A stretch of 64,000 bases of DNA, from NCBI RefSeq assembly GCF_900230195.1, contig NZ_OCNE01000022.1, forward strand, positions 1 to 64,000, in the 5' to 3' direction. The position numbers and the translations under genes were made by a program. The notes under the pieces were generated by a model. It made no database searches and had not been told where the DNA came from. It saw only the letters and a list, made by a program, of their open reading frames with translations. The stretch is from Streptomyces zhaozhouensis (GTDB taxonomy: Bacteria > Actinomycetota > Actinomycetes > Streptomycetales > Streptomycetaceae). Positions 33,778 to 41,691 of this stretch are shown one piece after another (the stretch's first letter is position 1; every line of letters starts with the position of its first letter).

Positions 33778-34779
33778 GTGCGGTATCGGACGCTGGGCGC
33801 CGGGGCGCTGGCGGTGGGCGCCGTGGGTCTCGGGTGTATGCCGATGAGCTGGGGCTACGCGGCGTCCCAGCGGGACGGCGAGACCTCGCTGCGGGCGTTG
33901 CACGCGGCGCTCGACGAGGGCTGCACGCTGCTGGACACGGCGGACATGTACGGCCCGTTCACCAACGAACGGCTGCTGGCGCGGGTGCTGCGCGAGCGGC
34001 GCGGCGAGGCGACCGTCGCCACCAAGTGCGGGCTGTTGGTGGGCGAGGGGCACCTGGTGGCCAACGGCAGCCCCGCGTATGTGCGGCGGGCCTGCGACGC
34101 CTCGCTGCGTCGGCTGGGCACCGACGTGATCGACCTCTATCAGCTGCACCGCCCCGATCCCGAGGTTCCGGTCGAGGAGACCTGGGGCGCCATGGGCGAG
34201 TTGGTGCGCGCCGGCAAGGTGCGCGCGCTGGGGTGGTGCGCCCTGGAGCCGCCCGACCCCCGGCGCGCGCGGGGCGGGGTCGCGGCGCATCGGCGGACCC
34301 TGGAGCTGCTGGCGAGGGTGCAGCAGGTCTTCCCGGTGTCGGCGGTGCAGACCGAGTTCTCGGTCTGGTCGCCGGGCGCGGCCGCCGAGCTGCTGCCGTG
34401 GTGCGAGGCCAGGGGCGTGGGGCTGCTGGCCGCGATGCCCCTGGGCAGCGGCTATCTGACGGGCACGCTGGTGCCAGGCGGGGGTTTCGAGCCGGACGAC
34501 CCGCGCGCCCGGCACCCCCGCTTCACGGCGGAGATGATGGCCGCCAACCAGCCGCTGGTGGTGGGGCTGCGCCGGGTGGCCGCCCGGCATCCGGGCGCGA
34601 CGCCGGCCCAGGTCGCCCTCGCGTGGCTGCTGGCGCAGGGCCGCCAGGTGGTGCCGCTGCCGGGCACCAGACGGGAGCGCTGGGTCAGGGAGAACGCGGC
34701 GGCCGCCGAGCTGGACCTGACCGGCGACGACCTGGCGGAGATCGCCAGGCTGCCGGCCGCGTTGGACTCCTGGGGGTGA
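33778..34779 (+). CDS. Aldo/keto reductase
   Basis: 333 aa from GTG 33778 (GAGGA about 9 nt upstream; start VRYRTLGAGALAVGAVGLGCM). TIM-barrel NADPH-dependent oxidoreductase with the tetrad visible: Asp and Tyr in DTADMYG, Lys in ATKCGLL, and His in YQLHRPDP. The coenzyme-binding segment near the end is PLPGTRRERWVREN. Substrate unknown; homologues reduce aldehydes and ketones. It is probably a single-gene unit, followed by the sugar-dehydrogenase lipoprotein gene 79 nt later. Confidence 0.93.
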   Translation: MRYRTLGAGALAVGAVGLGCMPMSWGYAASQRDGETSLRALHAALDEGCTLLDTADMYGPFTNERLLARVLRERRGEATVATKCGLLVGEGHLVANGSPAYVRRACDASLRRLGTDVIDLYQLHRPDPEVPVEETWGAMGELVRAGKVRALGWCALEPPDPRRARGGVAAHRRTLELLARVQQVFPVSAVQTEFSVWSPGAAAELLPWCEARGVGLLAAMPLGSGYLTGTLVPGGGFEPDDPRARHPRFTAEMMAANQPLVVGLRRVAARHPGATPAQVALAWLLAQGRQVVPLPGTRRERWVRENAAAAELDLTGDDLAEIARLPAALDSWG

Positions 34780-34858
34780 GGGGCCGGCCGCGGGCCGGCG
34801 CGCGGCCCGGTGTGGTGTGCTGGTGAGTGCCGCACACCGCACCGAGACGGAGGCCCTG

Positions 34859-36067
34859 ATGAGCGCACGACCGGTCGCGGGCTCGTTGCTCGCCCTGGCC
34901 CTGGCCCTGCCCCTGCTGGTCGGCTGCTCGTCCGAGGACGGGAACGCCCCGTCCGGGGCCGGCGACGACGCGTCGACCGCGCCGAGCGAGTCGCCCGCCG
35001 AGGAGACCGGCGAGGCGTCACGGGAGGCGGAGCGCACGCCGGAGGCCGCGCCCGCCGAGGGCAGCGCGGAGGTGACCGCGACACTGGCCGAGAATCTTCG
35101 TTCCCCGTGGGGGCTGGCCGCGCTGCCGGACGGCGCGGTGCTGGTGGCCTCCCGGGACGACGGCACGCTCTCGCTCGTCGACACCTCGGACGGCGAGCCC
35201 GGCACGGTCAGCGAGGTCGGCTCGGTGCCCGGCGTGCGCGCCAACGGGGAGGGCGGCCTGCTCGGCCTGACGCCGGACCCGGCGTTCGAGACCAACAACC
35301 GGCTCTACGCCTACGCCACCACGGCATCCGACAACCGGATCATCCCGCTGGAACTGGACCGGGAAGCCCCCGAGGGGGAGCGGCTGACGGCCGGGGAGCC
35401 GCTGCTCGACGGCATCCCCAGGGGCGAGGTGATCCACAACGGCGGCGGGCTGGCGTTCGGCCCCGACGGGATGCTCTACGCCACCACCGGCGACGTGGCC
35501 GACGCCCGACTGGCGCAGGACCCCGAGTCGTTGGCCGGGAAGATCCTGCGGATCGACCCGGCGACCGGCGGGCCGCCCGAGGACAACCCGGACCCGGACT
35601 CGCTGGTCTACTCGCTGGGCCACCGCAACGTCCAGGGCCTGGCCTGGGACGCGGAGGACAGGCTGTGGGCGGCCGAGTTCGGCAACGACACGTGGGACGA
35701 GCTGAACCTGATCGAGCCGGGCGGCAACTACGGCTGGCCCGAGCACGAGGGCGAGGGCGGCGCGGGGGACGGCTTCGTCGACCCGGTGGAGGTCTGGCCG
35801 CCGTCCGAGGCGTCGCCGAGCGGCCTGGCCTACAGCGGCGGCGCGCTGTGGATGGCGACGCTGCGCGGGGAACGGCTGTGGCGGGTGCCGTTGGACGGCG
35901 CGGAGCCGGTGGCCGAGCCCGAGTCGTTCCTGGAGGGCGAGTACGGGCGGCTGCGCGGCGTCCTCGCCGTCGGCGAGGACGAGCTGCTGCTGCTCACCAA
36001 CGAGACGGACGGGCGGGGCTCCCCCGACGCCGAGGACGATCTGCTGCTGCGGCTGCGCGTCGACTGA
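34859..36067 (+). CDS. Lipoprotein PQQ-dependent sugar dehydrogenase-like (sorbosone/aldose dehydrogenase family)
   Basis: 402 aa from ATG 34859 with GGAGG upstream. The lipobox LLVGC (Cys around residue 23) follows a hydrophobic signal, so the protein is tethered outside the membrane. After an acidic Ser/Ala linker the six-bladed propeller begins (ATLAENLRSPWGLAALPDG), with family motifs GEGGLLGLTPDPAF, GEVIHNGGGLAFGPDGMLYATTGD, YSLGHRNVQGLAWD and PGGNYGWPEHEG. Relatives oxidise aldoses or sorbosone using PQQ, but Streptomyces copies are poorly characterised and PQQ supply is uncertain. The next gene follows after about 170 nt. Confidence 0.9.
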   Translation: MSARPVAGSLLALALALPLLVGCSSEDGNAPSGAGDDASTAPSESPAEETGEASREAERTPEAAPAEGSAEVTATLAENLRSPWGLAALPDGAVLVASRDDGTLSLVDTSDGEPGTVSEVGSVPGVRANGEGGLLGLTPDPAFETNNRLYAYATTASDNRIIPLELDREAPEGERLTAGEPLLDGIPRGEVIHNGGGLAFGPDGMLYATTGDVADARLAQDPESLAGKILRIDPATGGPPEDNPDPDSLVYSLGHRNVQGLAWDAEDRLWAAEFGNDTWDELNLIEPGGNYGWPEHEGEGGAGDGFVDPVEVWPPSEASPSGLAYSGGALWMATLRGERLWRVPLDGAEPVAEPESFLEGEYGRLRGVLAVGEDELLLLTNETDGRGSPDAEDDLLLRLRVD

Positions 36068-36238
36068 CCGGCGGTGCCGGGGGCGTGGGTTTCCGGCCAA
36101 CTCGCGCGTGCCGGCCGCCGCCGGTCGCCGCCGGTCGCGGCAAAGCGCTTGCGGCCCCGCGCCCGTCGGCCGACGCTGAGGGACCGACGGCGCGGGCCGG
36201 AACCCCCGGGCGCGCCGCGACGAGCCGAGGAGCGTGCG

Positions 36239-37285
36239 ATGTCGGGCGTGATCGTGGTGGGCGCGGGAATCGTCGGCTCCTCGGTGGCCTACCACCTCGC
36301 GCGCCGGGGCGTCGCCGTCACGCTCCTCGACCGGGAGCCCGCGCCCGCCTCGGGCGTGACCGGCGGTTCGTTCGCGTGGGTGGGCGGTCGCGGCGACGGC
36401 GGCTCACCGGGGGCGACGGAGCTGCGCGCATACGTGCTGGCGGACCACCGGCGGCTCGAAGCCGAGCTGCCAGGACACAGCGTCCGCTGGGTCGGCTCGC
36501 TGTCCTGGTCCGACGCCGCGTCCTCGGGCGGGGAACGGCTGTGGCCCGGTCAGTTCCGCGTCGGTCGGGAGGAGATCGCGGCGCTTGAGCCGGCCCTGGT
36601 CGCTCCTCCGGAGACGGCCGTCCACACCCCGAGCGACGGGGGCGTCGACCCGGTGGCGATGACCCGCGCCCTGGTCGACGCGGCCCGCGCGCACGGGGCG
36701 AGATACCTGCCGAACGCACCGGTGTCCGCCCTCCGGGTCGTGGGGGAACGCGTCGAGGGCGTGTGGGCCCCGACCGGCTACCACGCGGCGGACGCCGTGG
36801 TGCTGGCGGCCGGCACCGAGGTGCCCCGGCTCTGCGCGCCCCTTCTCCCGCACCTGCCGGTCGCCGTCTCACCCGCCCAACTGGTGCGGCTGTCCGCGCC
36901 TCCCGGGCTGGTCAGGACCATCCTGGACAGCCCCGGTATGGAGGTCAGGGAGGTGCGGGAGGGCGAGCTGCTGCTCCCCCTCGCGGTGCCCCCGGGTGCC
37001 TTCCCTCCCTCCTCTGCGCGGCGCGCGGCCGACGAGGCACTCGCACGGGTGCGGACGCTCTTCCGCGGCGGCGCGGAGTGCCGGCTGCTCGACCAGCGGG
37101 TCAGCGGGCGCCCGATGCCCGCCGACGGCCCGCTCGTCGGGCCGGTGACCCGCGACCGTTCCCTCTGGGTGACGGTCACCCACGCGGCGATCACCCTGGC
37201 GCCCACCGTCGGCCGGCTTGTCGCCGACGCCCTCGTCACCGGCCGCGTCGCGCCCGAGCTGCGGCGGTGCCGGCCGCGCGGTTAG
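36239..37285 (+). CDS. FAD-dependent oxidoreductase (D-amino-acid oxidase/DadA family)
   Basis: 348 aa from ATG 36239 with GAGGAG 8 nt upstream. The N-terminus IVVGAGIVGSSVAYHLARRGVAV carries the GxGxxG dinucleotide fold and LLDRE supplies the acidic ribose ligand. SGVTGGSFAWVGG and the C-terminal segment GRPMPADGPLVGPV...VTHAAITLAPTVGRLVADAL are typical of glycine/D-amino-acid oxidases. The substrate amine is unknown. It is convergent with the first LAL regulator, with only 4 nt between the two stop codons, so the transcripts overlap or end abruptly. Confidence 0.9.
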   Translation: MSGVIVVGAGIVGSSVAYHLARRGVAVTLLDREPAPASGVTGGSFAWVGGRGDGGSPGATELRAYVLADHRRLEAELPGHSVRWVGSLSWSDAASSGGERLWPGQFRVGREEIAALEPALVAPPETAVHTPSDGGVDPVAMTRALVDAARAHGARYLPNAPVSALRVVGERVEGVWAPTGYHAADAVVLAAGTEVPRLCAPLLPHLPVAVSPAQLVRLSAPPGLVRTILDSPGMEVREVREGELLLPLAVPPGAFPPSSARRAADEALARVRTLFRGGAECRLLDQRVSGRPMPADGPLVGPVTRDRSLWVTVTHAAITLAPTVGRLVADALVTGRVAPELRRCRPRG

Positions 37286-37289
37286 GGCC

Positions 37290-40200
37290 TCACACCGCGG
37301 CCTCCCTGGACCGCCCGGCTCCCCCGCCGACCAGGCGAAGCCGGTGCGCCAGGGCCGCCGCCTCGCCCCGGCTGGTCACCTCCAACTTGGCCAGAATGTT
37401 TGAGACATGGACACTCGCCGTCTTCGGCGAGATGAACAGCTCCTCGGCTATCCGTCGGTTGCTCCAGCCCGCCGCCACCAGCTCCAGCACCTCGCGCTCC
37501 CTCGGCGTGAGCCCCGGCGCCTCGGGGCCCGCCGCGCCCGGCCGCCCGCCCTCCGGGGCGAGCCGGCCACGCGCCGCCAGCCGCTCCGCCTCCTGAAGCA
37601 GCGGCGCAGCGTCCAGACCGGCGGCGAGACGAAGCGCCTCGCCCAACGCACCGGCGGCACGCTCCCGTTCGCCCTCGGCCAGCAGCGCCTCCGCCCAGCG
37701 CAGCCCCGCCCTGGCCCGCTCGTAGGGGCGCGGCGGCTCCTCGAACGCCGCGACCACCGCCGCCCACTCCCCCGCCGTCGCGCGCCCCTCGACGCGCCGC
37801 AGCTCGGCCTCGACCAGCAGCGCGTAACCGGCCCAGACCGGGTAGTGCCGGGGCAACGTCGCCGCGTAACGGCGGATCAGCGCGACCGCCTCCGACCGCC
37901 CCGGGTCGGCCGCCGGCGCCCCCACCGCCTCCGCCTCGGCACGGGCCGCCTCATAGACCAGGGGCCAGGTGTAGCTGCCGGTGCCCGGCGCCTGGTCGTC
38001 GCGCACCACGCCGGCGAAGAGGGCGCGCGCGTCCAGGACGCGGCCCCGGGCCGAGGCGATCACCAGCAGATACTCGGCGGCCGGATGGGCCGTCTGCGCG
38101 GCGCGGCCCCGGGACTGGTAGCCGCGCTGCAGGTCGCAGTGGCGCTCGGCCTCCTCCCAGCGCCCCCGCGCGACCGCCAGCCGGGCCCGGCGCAGGGCGA
38201 CCAGCCCCTTGGCGACGGGGCTCTGCGCCGAGCGCAGCGCCTCCTCGCACGCCTCCTCCGCCTCAGCCCAACGCCCCAGCGAGAACAGGGCGTCCGCCCG
38301 GTTTCCCATGATCCACGAACGGGTGTCGGCCAGGCCGTAGCGGTGGGCCAGCACCAGCGCCTCGTCCGCGACCCGCAGCGACTCCTCGGAGCGCCCCATC
38401 CCCTCCAGCAGCGACTGGAGGTTCACATGACTGCGGGTGAAGACGCCCACCCGCTCGTCCGGGACCACCCGCGCGGCGACATCCCGCATCTCGGTCAGGC
38501 CGCGCTCGCCCTCACCCCGGTCGATCAGCATCGAGCCGAGGCTGACCCGCGCGTTGAGCAGGGCGTCCTCGTCACCGACGGCGCTGGCCAGCTCCACCGC
38601 CTGCTCGGCGGTGGCCAGCGCGCCGGGGCCCGAGTCGAAGACGGAGCACCAGCCGGCCGCCTCCGTCAGCACCAGCGCGTGCACCGGCGACGGCGGGAAC
38701 CCCTCTATCAGCTCCCGCGCCCGCCCCAGCTCAGGCCAGCCGTCGCCCCTCCCCAACTGTCGCAGCAGCCGGGAGAGCTGGGCCCAGAACCAGGCTGCCC
38801 GCAGCGGGTGCCCCATCCCCTCCAGCAGCCGCAGCGCCCGCTTGGCCACCGAGACGCCGCGCTCCTGCTCCCCCGCGTACCGCGCCGCCAGGGTCATCCC
38901 CGCCAGCAGATCGAGGAAGCCGAGCAACTCGTCGGCGCAGTCGCAGACCGGATAGGACTCGATCCCCGATCCCACCCGCAGCCGGCCCCTGACCTCCGCC
39001 GACACGTCTTCCCACAGCTCGGCGGCGCGCTCCAGCAGCTGGTACTGCTCCGCGTACGCGTGGCGGCAGCGCGCCTCGGCCGCCGCCTCCAGCACGGCGG
39101 GCAGCGCCTTGACCGGCTGGTGCGCCCGGTACCAGTAACTCGCCAGGCGGGTGGCCCGCTGATCCCGGGAGACCAGCTCCGGGCGCGCCTCCAGCGCCTC
39201 GGCGTACCGCCGGCTCAGCCGCGAGCGCTCGCCCGGCAGCAGGTCGTCGTCGACCGCCTCCCTGGTGAGCGCGTGCCGGAAGCGGTAGGTGTCGTCCTCC
39301 CCCGCGCGCAGCACGCTCGCCTCCACGGCGGCCCGCAGCGCCTCGATCAGCTCCTCGTCGCAGAGCCCCACCACGGCGCCCAGCAGCCCGAACTCCACCC
39401 GCGACCCGCCCTCGGCCGCGACCCGCACCACCCGCTGGGCCGCCTCCGGCAGGGCCTCGACCCGCAACAGCAGCAGGTCGCGCACCGAGTCGCTCAACGC
39501 GCCGCCGTGCCCGTCCTCGGTGACGCCGGCCAGCTCCTCGACGAAGAAGGCGTTCCCGTCGGAGCGGTCGAAGACCTGATCCAGCCTGGCCTCCTCCGGC
39601 GGCCGGCCGAGGATGCCGGTGAGCTGGGCGCCCACCTCGTCCCTGGTCAGGCGCGGCAGCTCGATCCGCCGCACCGTGCGCAGCCGGTCCAGCTCGGCCA
39701 GGAACGGGCGCAACGGATGGCGGCGGTGGACGTCGTCCGAGCGGTAGGTCGTCACCACCAGCAGCCGGCAGGACTGCACCACCCGGAAGACATAGCCGAG
39801 CAGCTCTCTGGTGGAACGGTCCGACCAGTGCAGGTCCTCGACGACCAGCACCAGCGTGCGGCGGACGGCCAGCCGCTCCAGCAGCCTGGCGGTCAGCTCG
39901 AAGAGACGGCCGCGGGCCTCCTCGTCCCGCGCCGCGTGCTCGGGGCCGCTCGGCGGGCCCAGCTCCGGCAGCAGCCGGGCCAGCTCCCCGCCGAACCCGG
40001 CCGCCGCCTCGGCCAGCTCTTCGCCCAACTCCCGGTGCAGCACCCGCAGCACGGCGGAGACCGGCGCGAACGGCAGCCCCTCGGCGCCCACCTCGACGCA
40101 GGCGCCGACGGCGGTCAAGGCGCCGGACGCGGCGGCGGTGGTCAGGAACTCCTCCACCAGCCGGGTCTTCCCGACGCCCGCCTCGCCACCGACCAGTACC

Positions 40201-40301
40201 GTCTGGGCGACCCCCTCGTCCGCGCGGCGCAGCGCCTCCCGCAGGGCCGCGCCCGGCTCGGCGCGCCCCACGAAGACCGGGCTGATCGTTCTGTTGTGCA
40301 T
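37290..40301 (-). CDS. LAL-family LuxR regulator with AAA ATPase domain (copy 1)
   Basis: 1003 aa large ATP-binding LuxR regulator. It starts MHNRTISPVFVGR, then Walker A GGEAGVGKT (38-46), Walker B LVLVVEDLHW, a TPR-like middle, and a C-terminal LuxR/GerE helix-turn-helix (LTPREREVLELVAAG...ISPKTASVHVSNILAKLEV). Such proteins respond to ligands and activate transcription. I choose ATG 40301 over ATG 40337 because the paralogue at 41692-44703 aligns from the same point and both share CTGTCAG-N10-CATCCT-N7-start; the transcript is then probably leaderless. A tiny basic gene lies 42 nt upstream. No target cluster is adjacent. Confidence 0.92.
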   Translation of the reverse strand: MHNRTISPVFVGRAEPGAALREALRRADEGVAQTVLVGGEAGVGKTRLVEEFLTTAAASGALTAVGACVEVGAEGLPFAPVSAVLRVLHRELGEELAEAAAGFGGELARLLPELGPPSGPEHAARDEEARGRLFELTARLLERLAVRRTLVLVVEDLHWSDRSTRELLGYVFRVVQSCRLLVVTTYRSDDVHRRHPLRPFLAELDRLRTVRRIELPRLTRDEVGAQLTGILGRPPEEARLDQVFDRSDGNAFFVEELAGVTEDGHGGALSDSVRDLLLLRVEALPEAAQRVVRVAAEGGSRVEFGLLGAVVGLCDEELIEALRAAVEASVLRAGEDDTYRFRHALTREAVDDDLLPGERSRLSRRYAEALEARPELVSRDQRATRLASYWYRAHQPVKALPAVLEAAAEARCRHAYAEQYQLLERAAELWEDVSAEVRGRLRVGSGIESYPVCDCADELLGFLDLLAGMTLAARYAGEQERGVSVAKRALRLLEGMGHPLRAAWFWAQLSRLLRQLGRGDGWPELGRARELIEGFPPSPVHALVLTEAAGWCSVFDSGPGALATAEQAVELASAVGDEDALLNARVSLGSMLIDRGEGERGLTEMRDVAARVVPDERVGVFTRSHVNLQSLLEGMGRSEESLRVADEALVLAHRYGLADTRSWIMGNRADALFSLGRWAEAEEACEEALRSAQSPVAKGLVALRRARLAVARGRWEEAERHCDLQRGYQSRGRAAQTAHPAAEYLLVIASARGRVLDARALFAGVVRDDQAPGTGSYTWPLVYEAARAEAEAVGAPAADPGRSEAVALIRRYAATLPRHYPVWAGYALLVEAELRRVEGRATAGEWAAVVAAFEEPPRPYERARAGLRWAEALLAEGERERAAGALGEALRLAAGLDAAPLLQEAERLAARGRLAPEGGRPGAAGPEAPGLTPREREVLELVAAGWSNRRIAEELFISPKTASVHVSNILAKLEVTSRGEAAALAHRLRLVGGGAGRSREAAV

Positions 40302-40308
40302 GTCCCGA

Positions 40309-40331
40309 AGGATGGCACAGGGGTCTGACAG
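40309..40331 (-). promoter_or_regulatory. Conserved promoter element of LAL copy 1
   Basis: On the minus strand, CTGTCAG (40331-40325), 10 nt, CATCCT (40314-40309), then 7 nt to the ATG. The same two words with identical spacing precede LAL copy 2. CATCCT is placed like a -10 for a leaderless mRNA; CTGTCAG is too close to be a normal -35 and may bind a regulator. Confidence 0.55.
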
Positions 40332-40343
40332 CGGCATCGGGCC

Positions 40344-40589
40344 TCAGACCTCCGCCCTTCGGCGGCCTGCCCTGGCCAGCAGCCCGCCGCCCCGCTCTCG
40401 TTCCCGCCGTCCCCGTTCCTGTTCCCGCTCCGCGCTGCGCCGCGTCGCGCGGGCGAGCGCGCGGCGCAGCGGCCCACCGCGTCGGCCGGCGGGCCGGGCG
40501 ACGGTGGCCTGCCGGGCCAGTCGCTCACGCTCGGCCTCGGCGAGCAGCGTCAGGCGGCGTTCCTGGTGGGCGTGGATCTCGTGCGACAT
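40344..40589 (-). CDS. Small Arg/Glu-rich protein preceding LAL copy 1
   Basis: 81 aa from ATG 40589 with a strong GGAGGAGG site. The start MSHEIHAHQERRLTLLAEAERERLARQ is followed by Arg-rich sequence; it should form a long charged helix with no membrane segment. I recognise no domain. A similar shorter gene (44784-44930) precedes the second LAL regulator in the same position, so the pair seems to have been duplicated together. The product could bind nucleic acid or the regulator; no function is known to me. Confidence 0.75.
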   Translation of the reverse strand: MSHEIHAHQERRLTLLAEAERERLARQATVARPAGRRGGPLRRALARATRRSAEREQERGRRERERGGGLLARAGRRRAEV

Positions 40590-40917
40590 GGTGCCTCCTC
40601 CGGTCCCCGGCCCCTCGGCCGGCCGATGGCTCCACGTTCGTCTCCCAGGCACCCCCGCCACATCGGGCGCTTTCCCGACCTTTCATGCCCCGGGGGGCCT
40701 TAGGAACTGCCGTCGGCTCTCGTAAGCACCCACCGGTCCCGCGCTAAGGCGGCCGTAAGGGCGTCGCGCCGGCACGCACTCCCGCCATGCGAGACGGCCT
40801 CGGTGAGAACGAGGGGAATCGACCCGGCTCGGCGAGACGTGTGTCGGAAGGCAGTCGCCGGGCCCCTCCGCACTCGTCCGGCGAGGGATTCCGGCGTCCG
40901 CTCCGGGGACAGCACAC
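40590..40917. other. Intergenic region without a recognisable gene
   Basis: 328 nt between the small gene and the following hypothetical gene, both on the minus strand. I see no coding sequence or clear promoter. A short hairpin (gccccggggggc near 40687) is the only structure noted. Confidence 0.4.
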
Positions 40918-41553
40918 CTAGGCGGACTCCCAGACCACGGCTTCGAAGGCGGCGTACGGCCCGTACTGGTCCGGGAACTCCACCACCGTGAGCCGGACGA
41001 CACGCCCCTCATCCGTCACCCCACAGAGGACGGTGCCGATCTCCAGCGGGTGTGTGCCCACGCCCTCCGCGGCGGCCGACTCGGCGCAGTCCGCGTGATC
41101 CGGCGTCTCCTCCCCGTCCCAGGTCGACAGCAGGGAGCCGCCGAGCACATGGAGCTCCACGGTCGCGGCTCCACCAGTGCCGAAGTCGTTGGACCCGGCC
41201 GCCCCCACGGGAGGTGACGCGTCGAAGTCCTTGCCGCTCCCGTCGAACACCACGTCGCCCTCCCACCGAACCGACGACTCCGTGGCCGATGGGTCAGGGG
41301 CCGACGGCTCCGGGGTGTCCTCCGCCGGGGCGGCATCGTCCTCGCCACCCGACGATGGCTCCTGCGTCAGCTCCGCAGCCGACGGAGCGGACGCGGCGGG
41401 AGGCGCGCCGCTCTCCCCGCCGTCCCCCGAGCGGGCCGCCACGGTCGTCGCGACCGCCCCGATCAACGCGGCGACGACCGCTGCCCCCGCCGCGATCCAT
41501 GTGCCCCGGTGCTCGCTGCGCCGCGCACCCGTCCCAGGCTCGTCCTCGGCCAT
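40918..41553 (-). CDS. Membrane-anchored protein of unknown function
   Basis: 211 aa from ATG 41553 with GGGGGAGCGGAG upstream. A short cytoplasmic part (MAEDEPGTGARRSEHRG) is followed by one membrane helix (about 19-40), an acidic Ser/Pro/Ala linker, and an extracellular domain of about 115 residues with a Gly/Ser-rich start and two cysteines (DHADCAES and GTVLCGV) that may pair. The C-terminal domain resembles the beta-rich extracellular domains of many Streptomyces orphans, but I cannot name a family. It lies between the two LAL genes on the same strand with no close operon partner. Confidence 0.8.
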   Translation of the reverse strand: MAEDEPGTGARRSEHRGTWIAAGAAVVAALIGAVATTVAARSGDGGESGAPPAASAPSAAELTQEPSSGGEDDAAPAEDTPEPSAPDPSATESSVRWEGDVVFDGSGKDFDASPPVGAAGSNDFGTGGAATVELHVLGGSLLSTWDGEETPDHADCAESAAAEGVGTHPLEIGTVLCGVTDEGRVVRLTVVEFPDQYGPYAAFEAVVWESA

Positions 41554-41691
41554 CTCCGCTCCCCCCTCAACACCGGCTCGGCATCACAGCGTAGGGAAGC
41601 GCAGGGCGGTGTGAACCCGACCGCCCGGGGCAACGCCAGACGCCACGTACCCGCGTTGGTGAAGCCGTCGCCGAACCTGCGGACGCGGCGG

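Noticed and set aside
40302..40337. Start of LAL copy 1 at ATG 40337
   Set aside because: The extension has no counterpart in copy 2 and contains the shared CTGTCAG/CATCCT promoter-like element.
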